DNA of 64,000 bases from Cryptomeria japonica (Eukaryota; Streptophyta; Pinopsida; Cupressales; Cupressaceae). Below, one piece after another: positions 54,471 through 64,000 of this stretch. The stretch spans positions 609,120,173 to 609,184,172 of the forward strand of contig NC_081408.1 of NCBI RefSeq assembly GCF_030272615.1, in the 5' to 3' direction. Each line of letters begins with the position of its first letter. Within the stretch, counting starts at the first letter, position 1. The position numbers and the translations under genes are program-made. Below the pieces are notes generated by a model. It saw only the letters and a list, made by a program, of their open reading frames with translations. It searched no databases and was not told the DNA's origin.

Positions 54471-57068
54471 CTGAAACAAAATTTTAATATAAAATAAGGG
54501 GTGTTATGCTATCTTTATCAAGATTAAAATGCATAAAAGTATTATTAATATATAATAAAATTTAATTAAAAACAACTTATTTAAAAAAAAAAGTTGACTA
54601 TAGTCTTCAATTTTTACAATTAATTCAAATATGTTACTAGTAGAGATCAATCTATGTAACTGGTTTTCAAAGTTAAGATCTATAAATAGGGTGTCTTTTT
54701 AGCAATATAATATAAGTATCAAAATAGATTTAATCAAGGGCTTTTAAAAATAAAATAAAATCATAATCTATATTTGGTGTCATTTTATGTTTACTAGGGT
54801 ATTATATTATTATAGATGTTGATAATAATAAGTATAAAATAAATATATTTTGAATGTTATATCAAACTCAAATGATTATATATTTCTATTTGTTTAAATT
54901 TGTGATATTAATGTTTGTCATTAAATGTTTAAATGTATAGAACAACATCATTTGATTGTGCCAAAATTTACCTTTTTATTTGATTTGATTTCATTCACTT
55001 AAGGATTAAGAAATTAAATAAAATAGAATGGCAAGTAACTAAATAGTATTTGATCATTCATGATTAATTATTTATAATCACTAGATACTACATCCATAAG
55101 ATTCTAGTTACTCACCAATAAGATTCTACCCTTAGGAAGGAAATGGTTGTACCAAATAAGTAAATTATTATTATTTTTTTATCAAAATCCTTACAAATAA
55201 CCAAGATAGTTCTTATTGTTCAAAAAAGATATTTATTTTACATCTTTTATACCATTTGTATCAAAAATGTAAAAGTTAGTTTTTTTTTTTTATCACTATA
55301 GTTTTAATCAAGACTATGTTTATCTATTTGAAACAAGTGTAAAATTAATTCTTCATCTAAGTTATAAGGGTGAATTAGGGGCTGATATTTTGAATTAGCT
55401 AGCATTTATAGTGTAACAAGATCATATAATTTATAAATGAAACATATATGTAAACTAGAACACATTAAATATGGAAATACTTTGGCAAGTGTTGCCACTT
55501 CTCTTCAAAGTGAATAAGATGAGCTTTTACAAAGAGAAAATATAATAATCTTTTATCCCTCTTCTACTTTTCAAGAAAATTAAAGCATATAGGGTACATA
55601 TGTTACATTGACTAAGCTAACAAGATGAACATTTGTGTCAAACTCATATGATGTTAGTTGTATCACAAATACATGTTATATTAAAATTAAAATGTGTTGA
55701 AGTGTGTATCATTCTAATCATATAGACTAATAGAGTAGGTCTATGTATTGTGACATATGAGGATGTGAATGCTCTATGTGGCATGCATATATGGTTTGAC
55801 TAGACATTAATATGTGTTGATATGTTTGAGATGACAATATGTGTGTAAGAAGTGTTGCATGATGACACATGAGAATTGGACATGGGTATTTGAATACATA
55901 GTGTTTCATGTGGATGCAAGAGTACTATGTTCCATTCATTAAGTGTAGCTAAGTGTACAAATGATGATACTAAAGAGGATACATGAGGTTGTGTCTAGAT
56001 AATTCGTTTATCTAAAAGGAGTAATTCTTCCTGTTCTATTGGTAGTGAACTAAGGATATTGTATGTGTAATTTCTAAAATGTTTACTACTTAGCCTAATC
56101 TAGTTGCTAGCTAATTTTTTCCTCATGGATCATTGTGGATTCACTAGGTTTAATTACATACAATTTTGGATCTACTCATGGGATATACTAGAGTGCGTGA
56201 AATAAGTTAATTAGTTATGAGGTGAAGTTAATATGTAAGCCTAAGTATTTTGGAAGGTAAAAAATGAAGCCAATATCACCATCTATGCCAAGAATAATAT
56301 AAGGATCATTATGTAGAGGATTAGTATTTTAATGTGGCTCCTTGAATCATTCCTTTTGAATATGCAATCATTTTTGGCCACTTAAAATATGTGAGGTGTG
56401 TAATGAATATCATGGTGATATTTAAATTTCTATTTTGGGAATGTAAGTAACCATCGAACTTGTTAGTGTACAACCTAGAAGTTCTATAGAAAATTTTGTG
56501 CCTTATTCTCATTCTTATATGTGCATATCTAATGGTGAAACTACATGGTAGGATACATCAATGGTTTTATTGGTTGGAAACTAATATGTGTCTAGAAAAG
56601 ACTTTGCCCAATAGTATTATATTTAGATATGTATTGCATGCATGCTAGATATAGTAGATGTTATCACAACATATACATAGGTTTGCATTATTGTAGATGT
56701 GCACAAGATGCATGAGAATGTGGCTAACTATATTTATAACCATGTATCTAACATTTACAATAATTTTAATAAAAAATGACTAACAAATTATGAATTATAA
56801 AATGATGGAAGCTGATAAACCAAAATGAACCCAAAAATGAGTGAAGAATATACATGTAACCTTTTCCATAATAAGACTCTCCTTGCTCAATCATGATGAT
56901 CATCTTTAAGAATCACAAATTCATTATTATGCTTTGTCATAACTGATCTACTCAAGAAACCTATGTTAATAAATTGTTGAGATTATCTTAGAATCAAAAC
57001 AATGGTTCAACCCAAGGTTCTTATTTATAATTATTGTGATGCTCTAAGGAATAAAGAAATGGTATGGT
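54471..57068. other. AT-rich stretch, probably intron or flank of the PGG gene
   Basis: Begins with the splice acceptor of the exon at 53766-54470. No ankyrin coding sequence, transposon domain or repeat array was recognised on either strand up to the copia LTR at 57069. If the gene is intact, its intron must cross the copia insertion, or the upstream exons are lost. Confidence 0.45.
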
Positions 57069-58165
57069 TGTTGAATACCTAGACAACCGAGAGGGGGTGT
57101 GAATTAGTTGTCTATTAAAATTTATTTTATTTTTCTTATAGAAATAGATCCGGTAAACTAATCTCTGATTACTTAACTATGATTAGATATAAACATGAAA
57201 GATCATACACATGAAACACCAGATATGACGTGGAAAACCCAAGAAGGGAAAAACCACGAAGAATGTTAGTTCTTAATATGAAAAAACCTGTTAGGGTGAC
57301 ACCAATTAAGGTGATTTTTACAAAGATGGCTCATTGCAGGTGGGCTCACTACCTGGATAAAACCGCCAGAAAAAGAAAGAGGGCTCACTGCCCAAAAGAA
57401 GAAGAAAGAAATAATCCACCACTAAAGCACATAACCGAATTGCTAGAAGAAATCTTAGGCTCACTACCACTGGTACCAGACAACATCAACACACAATGAC
57501 ACTAATCATCTACAACCAAACAAAACCTCACACAAATCAACAAGAGATAGATCTTCTTTACAATCCAAATTCTTCTCTATCTTTCTATAATTTATATATG
57601 TTCCTCATTCCAATCATTCTTCATTTTTTCATGTCGGCCAAAGAGATAAAGAAACACAATTCAAAATAAGTCTTCACTAAGCATTCTCACGGTGGAAAGG
57701 AATGAGAAGTGGACCACACTACGATGCAACAACACATTATCCAAATGCTACAATCACCAGAGATTAAGGTAGAGCATCTAGGGTCAACCGGACTTGAAAT
57801 GATCATATCCAAAACCACAAATTCAGAGCACACCAACATGAGATGAGTCAGAATAGCAAAGATAAGTGCATGCATAACATAAATTTAAAATCTCATTAAC
57901 TGAACTGGAAATGCAGAGAAACGCAAAGCACTAAAACCTCTACCAGAAAACTTCATTACTTAATAGACTTCTAGAGCACAACTTCTGAACCTCCAAAACA
58001 CAAGAGTAATATCTCAAAGCAATATCCAACAACATATCAACACATCAACACATCTGCAACATATCAACAAAGCGAAGCAAAACCGAACACTGAAACATAG
58101 AACCGGTATGTTGACATCAATGAAAACCATACTAACATGTATCAAACATCTTCACATTTACACCA
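57069..58165 (-). repeat. 3' LTR of the minus-strand copia element
   Basis: On the minus strand it starts TGGTGTAAATGTGAAG and ends TAGGTATTCAACA. It contains GGTTTTTCCCTTCTTGGG and TTCCACGTC near the end (plus 57225-57255), the U5 signature of plant copia LTRs. TGTTAGTATGGTTTTCATTG and GATGTCAACA resemble the start of the solo LTR at 16390, so the two families are related. A plus-strand open frame at 57230-57499 lies inside the LTR and has no recognised domain. Confidence 0.75.
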
Positions 58166-58177
58166 ATCTCCCTCTTT
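58166..58177 (-). other. Polypurine tract of the minus-strand copia element
   Basis: Minus strand AAAGAGGGAGAT immediately before the LTR start. Confidence 0.7.
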
Positions 58178-58419
58178 GTCATTGATGGCAACATTCATCA
58201 ACAACAAATACAAACAATACATAACTTCTCCAAAAAAATTCTCACTCTTAGAAAAATGACTATATATGTCCCCCTTTGACATCAAGTACAAAGGTGAATA
58301 AAAATCAGCTCACAAACCCACATAGGTCCCCCTAAGAGGAAGCCCCAAACATTAGCCCAGACAAAAATATATGCATGAAGTTCCTTAGACTAATGCACTA
58401 ATAAATGCACCTAGTTCAA

Positions 58420-58518
58420 ACTAGGAAGGAGTATGACCCCAAACATTTGTTGGAGATACTCAAAAGTATCTTTGCACAAAGCCTTCATAAAGATATCTAC
58501 AACTTGCTCTTTTATAGG
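58420..58518 (-). pseudogene. C-terminal end of copia pol (left of the inserted element)
   Basis: On the minus strand it reads IKEQVVDIFMKALCKDTFEY and then LQQMFGVI and a stop after PSLN. This is the usual end of copia RNase H/pol. It joins EYVPT at 63738 once the inserted element is removed. Ile stands at the junction, as expected for VPIKEQ. Confidence 0.8.
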
Positions 58519-59017
58519 TGTTGGTGTAAATAATTATTCATCATGGATATTATTACACTTACTTAAGTTTACTTAGGATAATGCATTTCATAGTAGTTTG
58601 GATATGAGACACTTGGGTGTTTGTGTCACATTGGGATAGTGTGTGTAGGAGAAATTCCACCTCTTATGGTGTTGATCTTGTTATTACACTATCATATCCA
58701 CTTATTGTGGAGTGATAATTCCACCTTCGGTGGGTGATCCACCTCATGTGGAATATTATATTATTTCTCCTACCTACCCACACCTATTTCCTACCTACCC
58801 TTGTTTCTTATTGAGCCACATGTCATATTTGTGTGCTCATACATATCCCTAGCCTTGCCTATATAAGCAGGCTCATCTACATTGTATGTAACAACTATTG
58901 ATAATCCAGTTGATTATTGATCATTTTCTATTGATGAGAATACAGTTTATTCTTGTCCCATATTATGTCTCTATCTTGTACATTTCATTGACCTCTTGAT
59001 CTTGGCAAAATCCAACA
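58519..59017 (+). repeat. 5' LTR of the young element
   Basis: Starts TGTTGGTGTAAATAATTATT and ends GGCAAAATCCAACA. CTTGCCTATATAAGCAGGC near 58855 contains a clear TATA box, with the transcript start expected about 30 bases later. Confidence 0.95.
58855..58870 (+). promoter_or_regulatory. TATA box of the young element's LTR promoter
   Basis: GCCTATATAAGCAGG. An identical copy is in the right LTR near 63577. It is well placed for transcription across the primer site and ORF. Confidence 0.7.
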
Positions 59018-59029
59018 TGGTATCAGAGC
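59018..59029 (+). other. Primer binding site of the young element
   Basis: TGGTATCAGAGC directly after the LTR. Complementary to the initiator tRNA-Met. Confidence 0.95.
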
Positions 59030-60686
59030 TATTGGAGTTTCATTGATTCATCTTGAAGAGGCATTATTGTGACGTCAAGAGGCAGATCTGAGGAGCATCA
59101 TCATTTGGAGGCGTCCTAGACCAAATCCGACCTCTCCATTGCGTCCGGAAGGCCATTTCCATGAATTTTGGTTATAAAGTTGGCCTATTTTGGTGAGAAA
59201 ATTTTTTTTCCCCAATTTTGCTATATCGTACAGATTTTTAGAATATTCATGTATTTTTCTAAAACAAACAAAAAAAAATTCTGAAAATTTTTTCAAAAAA
59301 TTCAAAAAAAAAAAAAATCAAAAAAATTCGAAAGCAAAAAAATTGAAAAAGTCTAAAAAAAAAAAAGGAAAAATCATTTTTTGGGGGGTCTGCAGACCCC
59401 CCCCCCCCGTGCTCGCCGTACCTGTCTTTTCGCAAGTCGCAGGTTGCAGTTTTCCGGCAGACATCATACCTCGATCTCGGCTCTGCCGCACCCGTACCTT
59501 GGCCATCGCGCGTACAATCCTCGGCGTCCACGCTCCGTGCCTTCCACCATCTCCAGCACGCCGTGTCTCCTTCGCCGTCTGTCCGAGCTCCGAGCCCGCA
59601 ACGTTATCCACCACCGCCGCCTCCCGCGAGCAGCCCCCGCCGTGTCCTCCGCGCTGCGCCGAAGCCACCGTCCGCGCCCGCTGTCCGTCAGCCTCTTGTC
59701 CATCACCGACGGTTCCCCGCGCTCAGCTCCGACACCTTCGCTCCAGCCACCAGCAGCTCCGCCGCCCGAGCGCAGCTCGGCTCACCCCGCCGGCGACCGT
59801 GCCACATCACCCGGACACGCAGATTCTCTGTACAGTGACATCGGCCATCCATACGCCGAGTCAACACATGCGGACCAAACCGTACACCACGTCATCAGTA
59901 CGGACTGCCACATCAATAGCCGCATCACCCTGCACAGTCAGCATTCCGTACAGTACGGAATACCCAGTCAGCTTGCCACATAATCAGTCCGTACAGTACA
60001 GACGCTTAGTCAGCCAGAGAGACGACGTTTTGGCGACGGTCATACGGTCGTCAAATTTAACACAGTGTTTTGCTGACGTCAGCACCACATCAGCAGGGTT
60101 TGAAATTTTTTTGACCCCCTCTCATTTGCATTTTTGATTTTGCAGTTCAACTTCAAATGGCCATAACTTGCTCATTTTTGCTCCTTTTTTGGTGCAATTT
60201 TTTTTGAAATGGGCTAGAATTTCATGCTCTCCGCAGTGGTGAAAGAATTTTTTGATTTTGATGCATGGATTTTTTTAGAAAATGCAGTTTTTGGTGACTG
60301 TCCCTGAGTAATCCCAGTTTTTGCAACCTCAGAGGCTTCGTTTGGGGTCATCCGACCTCCTTTTTAGGTGCCGTTTTTTTTGAAAGTGCATATTTTTTTG
60401 TCTACTTTCACATGATGCTATCAGATTGATGTCATTGTAAGTAGAAATTGTACTTTCAGATCTTGGCCATTTTTGGCTCTCTTGGTACTTGTATATTTGC
60501 TTGAATCTCAGTTAGATTCATTGCACTATTGATTGAAGTCTCTTTTATCTCATTTGAGAAGTTGTAAAATTTGCATCATAAGCCCACTTTGCCTTGTTTT
60601 GCAAGTGGCTCATTGTAATCGCACTAAGTATAAAGTGCCAAAATCATCACTTTTGGGGGGGTACTTTGATTGATTGAATTTGGGGG
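59030..60686 (+). other. Long leader of the young element with a GC-rich island
   Basis: 1.66 kb between primer site and ORF. 59270-59370 is A-rich (AAAAAATTC words) and 59395-60070 is strikingly rich in G and C, starting with a C run. It holds overlapping open frames on both strands without a recognised domain, so they are probably compositional. The words CCGTACAGTACGG and GTACGGAC recur at about 59870-60010 as palindromes. 60130-60680 is T-rich again. The sharp base change suggests captured sequence. Confidence 0.7.
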
Positions 60687-63017
60687 GTGTCTCTTGTGCT
60701 TTTGTGCTCTTGTGTTCTTTCCTTTTTGCTGCTATGGGTTCTTCTAAGTTTCCTCTCTTTAACTCCACATAACTATGCTACTTGGAAAATTGATGCATGG
60801 AGTAAACTTATGGAAAAAGGACTCACTCATTACATTGATGGAACTATTGTTGCTCCAGCTGATCCTAAGGCTGATCCAGTTGGTCACTTAGATTGGCTCA
60901 CTAAAAATATCATGGCAATTGGTACCTTAAGAAAGTATGTATCAAAGGATTTCATTTTTCATATTGAGAAATGCACTCTAATCAAGGATGCTTGGCAAAA
61001 GTTTCAAGACTTGTATGGTCAAGTTGATGAGATTAGGGGATATCAAATTGATAGTGATCTCGCCATGTTAGATCCCAAGAACTTTGATACTATACAAGAT
61101 TATGTCACTAAAGCAAATGAGTTGAGGGCACAACTCAAAGATTGTGGCATTGATAAGAAGGATACTCAATTGATATTCAACTTGATAGGGAAGCTTCCAC
61201 AAGAATATGCAACATTTGTTTCTAGTTTCCAAACTCATACGATGACAATGGGTTCAAGCTACAAAATGCCTACATTTGATGCTTTCAATGAAATGTTGAT
61301 GATGGAACAAACTAAGTTGATAAGCATGGGCATTCTTAAGGCTTCTTCTAAGTCTCAAGCATTAGTGGCAAATCAAGGGAACAAAGGAAATCAAGGAAAG
61401 GACAACTCAAACAAGAAGAAATGGCAATCAAAGCCTAAAGAAAAAGCATCATCTTCTCCACAACAAGGAGATTCATCCTCTTCCAAGAAAGATAATTCAC
61501 CAAAGAGAGAGAGACCTACTTGTGCTTATTGTAAAAAGATTGGTCATGAGGAACATCGTTGCCATACTAAGAAGATTGATGAACTCACACATATCATCAA
61601 AAAGCATAACATTGATTTGCCTAAAGTCTACAAGAAGGATGATTCATCAACTTCCACTTCCTCACATTCAAAAGGAAAAGGGCAAGCATTCATGGCTTCT
61701 ACAAGTGGAAAAACTCACTCTTTTAGAACAAGAAAAGGAAAAGCTCTATGTGCTACAACAAATCATACTTCAGAGAGATGGCTTCTAGATTCGGGGGCTT
61801 CTCATCATATGGCATCTTCACAATCTATGTTCTCTACATTTGAGCCTCGCACCATGCCACAGATTTTGATGGGCAATCATACATACATGGATGTGATTGG
61901 GAAAGGATCTATTGACATTGGGGATAACTCCTTCAATGATGTGTTGTGTGTACCCCACTTGACAAACAATCTCCTTTCTATCTATCAAATCACACATGGC
62001 GCAACTAAGAGAGTTGTGGAGTTCACACCTGACTCAGTTTTTATTAGAGACATGGAGACTAGAGCTATCATTGCAACTGGGGTGGTTGATCATGCATCTC
62101 GGTTATACTCCTTTTCAGATTTTGTTGATGATGATGATTTCACATTTGATGATTCTACACATGATGATCACACTTATTATGATGATTTAGATTTTGAGGA
62201 GAACTTTGGACACTTGAACATGGGGATTCTCACATGTGACCCAGTTCTTGAGTCTTGTATTTCATCTTCTCATCTTGATATCACATCACCTATTGCACCT
62301 GATGATGCAGATAGTGCGACAGTTTTGCCTTCATGTGATTCAGTGCAGCAGGATATACATTGTCTTCCAGCTTCAGATTCATGGGATGATTACATGACAG
62401 ATATTGCAGGTTTGTTTGTGGAATCCTACATTGCAGATTTGGGAGACATCATTGATGACATACATCTTCTCTTTGATGAAGATGATCCTTCTTCGATTGT
62501 TGCGAGGGAACACTCTGACCCTCTTGTTCATTCTCTACATGATCATTCTTTCGAGGTTGACATGATTGTGGATACTTATGTACAGCAGTTGGAGGAGGTC
62601 TCTTTATTCTTTGAGGAGACACATGAGTCTTTGGATATTGTTCTACATTCATCTTCACTAGATGTTGGAGTTCCTTTTTCAGTAGTGTGGAGCAGTTCAC
62701 CACCTTTGGAAGGGGTATCTTTTAGCATCAACATGGGGACACTTGAGCAGTTTTCAGAGATTCCTTTCATCATGAGTTTTCTTCATACATCTTCCCTTCA
62801 TGATTGGGGAGACTTCATGGATACACCTTTGGTTTTGTTTCTTCCTAAGGGGAGGAATGTTGTTCGACGTTCGTGGAGCAGTTTCTTCATACATCGAGCT
62901 TCTATCATTGGTGCAGATTCTTCATTGAGGGAGGATCACAGTTTGACTTCTCTTCTTCTCTCATATGGGGGGGACTTTTTCCTCACATGGGGTTTTGTTC
63001 CTCACATACTTCTATGA
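60687..63017 (+). CDS. Gag-protease protein with acidic C-terminal tail, young copia-type element
   Basis: 776 codons open from 60687. The likely ancestral start is the ATG at 60734 (MGSSKFPLFNS), put out of frame by one extra base near 60765. The first ~27 residues of the open frame are therefore a hydrophobic out-of-frame stretch, not a real signal peptide. Residues about 28-215 are copia gag (HNYATWKIDAWSKLMEKG, LKDCGIDKKDTQLIFNLIGK). A basic linker and zinc knuckle CAYCKKIGHEEHRC follow at about 278. LLDSGASHHMASS at about 367 is the protease active site with Asp-Ser-Gly intact. FGHLNMGI at about 507 is the start of the pre-integrase motif. Residues 485-776 are Asp/Ser-rich with no integrase or RT motifs. 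Product would be a capsid and protease, without the copying enzymes. Confidence 0.85.
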   Translation: MSLVLLCSCVLSFLLLWVLLSFLSLTPHNYATWKIDAWSKLMEKGLTHYIDGTIVAPADPKADPVGHLDWLTKNIMAIGTLRKYVSKDFIFHIEKCTLIKDAWQKFQDLYGQVDEIRGYQIDSDLAMLDPKNFDTIQDYVTKANELRAQLKDCGIDKKDTQLIFNLIGKLPQEYATFVSSFQTHTMTMGSSYKMPTFDAFNEMLMMEQTKLISMGILKASSKSQALVANQGNKGNQGKDNSNKKKWQSKPKEKASSSPQQGDSSSSKKDNSPKRERPTCAYCKKIGHEEHRCHTKKIDELTHIIKKHNIDLPKVYKKDDSSTSTSSHSKGKGQAFMASTSGKTHSFRTRKGKALCATTNHTSERWLLDSGASHHMASSQSMFSTFEPRTMPQILMGNHTYMDVIGKGSIDIGDNSFNDVLCVPHLTNNLLSIYQITHGATKRVVEFTPDSVFIRDMETRAIIATGVVDHASRLYSFSDFVDDDDFTFDDSTHDDHTYYDDLDFEENFGHLNMGILTCDPVLESCISSSHLDITSPIAPDDADSATVLPSCDSVQQDIHCLPASDSWDDYMTDIAGLFVESYIADLGDIIDDIHLLFDEDDPSSIVAREHSDPLVHSLHDHSFEVDMIVDTYVQQLEEVSLFFEETHESLDIVLHSSSLDVGVPFSVVWSSSPPLEGVSFSINMGTLEQFSEIPFIMSFLHTSSLHDWGDFMDTPLVLFLPKGRNVVRRSWSSFFIHRASIIGADSSLREDHSLTSLLLSYGGDFFLTWGFVPHILL

Positions 63018-63226
63018 GAGTTTTTTGTATAGCTTTCATCTCTCTTTTGGGGGAGGGTTTTTTCCCATTGGGTTTTTCTCTCTTTCCCCACTTTGTGAGA
63101 GATTTCATTGCATTGGTTTGCATGCATTTGCATTTGTGCATGGGTACCTAACATGGCCTCGTAGCCGGGACCCATCTTGCATTGCTTAGTTGCATTGTAG
63201 ACTTAAGTGCATTCCCCTAAGTTTCA
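63018..63226 (+). other. 3' untranslated part of the young element
   Basis: T-rich then mixed sequence without ORFs of note. It includes GGTACCTAACATGGCCTCG. It leads into the polypurine tract. Confidence 0.6.
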
Positions 63227-63238
63227 CTTAAGGGGGGG
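63227..63238 (+). other. Polypurine tract of the young element
   Basis: ACTTAAGGGGGGG ends directly before the TG of the right LTR at 63239. Confidence 0.9.
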
Positions 63239-63737
63239 TGTTGGTGTAAATAATTATTCATCATGGATATTATTACACTTACTTAAGTTTACTTAGGATA
63301 ATGCATTTCATAGTAGTTTGGATATGAGACACTTGGGTGTTTGTGTCACATTGGGATAGTGTGTGTAGGAGAAATTCCACCTCTTATGGTGTTGATCTTG
63401 TTATTACACTATCATATCCACTTATTGTGGAGTGATAATTCCACCTTCGGTGGGTGATCCACCTCATGTGGAATATTATATTATTTCTCCTACCTACCCA
63501 CACCTATTTCCTACCTACCCTTGTTTCTTATTGAGCCACATGTCATATTTGTATGCTCATACATATCCCTAGCCTTGCCTATATAAGCAGGCTCATCTAC
63601 ATTGTATGTAACAACTATTGATAATCCAGTTGATTATTGATCATTTTCTATTGATGAGAATACAGTTTATTCTTGTCCCATATTATGTCTCTATCTTGTA
63701 CATTTCATTGACCTCTTGATCTTGGCAAAATCCAACA
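63239..63737 (+). repeat. 3' LTR of the young element
   Basis: 499 bases, identical to the left LTR except one G/A difference by eye. Ends CAAAATCCAACA, followed by the duplication GTAGG. Confidence 0.95.
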
Positions 63738-64000
63738 GTAGGTACATATTCAAGTTTCACTTCACTATCTAGCACTTTTTCCCTTAAGAAATGATATTGA
63801 ATAGAAATATGCTTTATTTTGGAATGCAGTACTAAGTTCTTAAAGATATTGATTGCACTTGTATTATCACACATGATTGAGATCGATTCATCAAACATTA
63901 TGCTAGTATCCTTCAATGTTTGTTTCATCCAAAGTACCTGAGTGCAACATGAAGCAATTGCAATGTGCTCAGCTTTTGTTGTTGATAAAGATATAGAATC
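63738..64000 (-). pseudogene. RNase H part of the minus-strand copia pol (partial)
   Basis: Reading leftward from the window edge: LSTTKAEHIAIASCCTQVLW, then IMCDNTSAINIFKN and HSKIKHISIQYHFLREKV, ending EYVPT at the inserted element. These are the conserved copia RNase H blocks with the catalytic Glu (TKAEH) and Asp (CDNTSA) both present and no stop in this part. The remainder of pol lies beyond the window. Confidence 0.88.

Larger units (their letters stand above)
58519..63737 (+). mobile_element. Very young non-autonomous copia-type LTR element with gag and protease only
   Basis: Two 499-bp LTRs (58519-59017 and 63239-63737) differ at one position by eye (GTG versus GTA near 58834 and 63554). 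Primer site TGGTATCAGAGC is at 59018, and polypurine tract CTTAAGGGGGGG is before the right LTR. Flanks are ATAGG (left) and GTAGG (right), a 5-bp duplication with one mismatch. The one large ORF has gag, a zinc knuckle, a protease motif and the start of the pre-integrase domain. An acidic tail of unknown origin then replaces integrase, RT and RNase H. It lies within the pol gene of the minus-strand copia element. It must have been mobilised by enzymes of a related autonomous element. Confidence 0.92.
57069..64000 (-). mobile_element. Minus-strand Ty1/copia element, interrupted at 58519-63737, right end outside window
   Basis: Reading leftward from the window edge: the end of copia RNase H (64000-63738), then the inserted young element, then the last codons of pol (58518 to about 58420), a 3' untranslated part with CAAAGGGGGAC (about 58270), a polypurine tract (58177-58166) and the 3' LTR (58165-57069). 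Motifs VPIKEQVVDIF and DNTSAINI identify copia. The rest of pol, gag and the 5' LTR lie beyond base 64000. Confidence 0.85.

Noticed and set aside
57230-57499. 89-codon plus-strand ORF as a gene
   Set aside because: It lies within the minus-strand copia LTR, overlaps the U5 signature on the opposite strand and has no domain.
59190-60137. 315-codon plus-strand frame through the A-rich and GC-rich leader
   Set aside because: It starts with a Lys/Asn-rich stretch from poly-A, then Pro/Ser/Arg-rich sequence from the GC island. Equally long frames exist on the other strand. No domain recognised.

Overview
This window is plant nuclear DNA made almost entirely of transposable elements, many nested inside one another. 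The evidence is plant-type LTR retrotransposons with tRNA-Met-like primer sites, L1-type LINEs with a zf-RVT domain, plant-type telomere-like repeats, and one exon of an ankyrin/PGG-type membrane protein. The very high repeat content and long decayed insertions suggest a large-genome seed plant, possibly a gymnosperm. That lineage guess is an inference and nothing in the sequence proves it. No rRNA, tRNA, CRISPR or bacterial-type operon was seen.

Layout, left half. 1-14456 is a decayed Tat-lineage Ty3/gypsy element of about 14.5 kb. Its 5' LTR is cut by the window edge. It carries gag, protease with a G-patch, RT, two RNase H domains and integrase, plus an antisense ORF with a plant mobile domain near the 3' LTR. 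It sits inside a minus-strand chromovirus-like gypsy element (14457-19875), whose long LTR is itself split by a solo copia LTR (16390-17463). 20256-23580 is polypyrimidine DNA alternating with degenerate telomere-like G-rich DNA. 23990-25462 is a minus-strand gypsy gag plus a short LTR, lying against a LINE 3' remnant (25463-27240). 28213-34322 is an unusual composite: inverted GA/TC tracts around a 3-kb array of short palindromic units, then a three-exon gene of unknown family and an AT palindrome block, all punctuated by ATCGGATATCCGAT-like motifs.

Layout, right half. 36152-44122 is a complete LTR element with no pol. It encodes a coiled-coil/zinc-knuckle ORF and a second ORF of about 1,100 codons that I cannot assign. 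It is inserted in an unknown gene relic (35080-36151 and 44123-44649). 45154-51419 is a nearly full-length L1-type LINE with recognisable 17-bp target-site duplications. 51437-57068 is AT-rich and is the only stretch that looks like ordinary gene space; it holds the intact last exon of a PGG-domain gene (53766-54470, minus). 57069-64000 is a minus-strand copia element. It is interrupted by a very young plus-strand LTR element (58519-63737) whose LTRs differ at one position by eye. That element encodes gag and protease but lacks integrase, RT and RNase H.

How the parts relate. Most coding sequence here is retrotransposon machinery, and most of it is broken by stops and frameshifts. Two elements (36152-44122 and 58519-63737) keep LTRs, primer site and polypurine tract but lack pol, so they would depend on enzymes supplied by other elements. 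The best candidates for something new are these two pol-less elements, the composite at 28.2-34.3 kb with its intron-containing gene, and the antisense gene of the Tat element, whose leader appears to share a motif with the sense leader.
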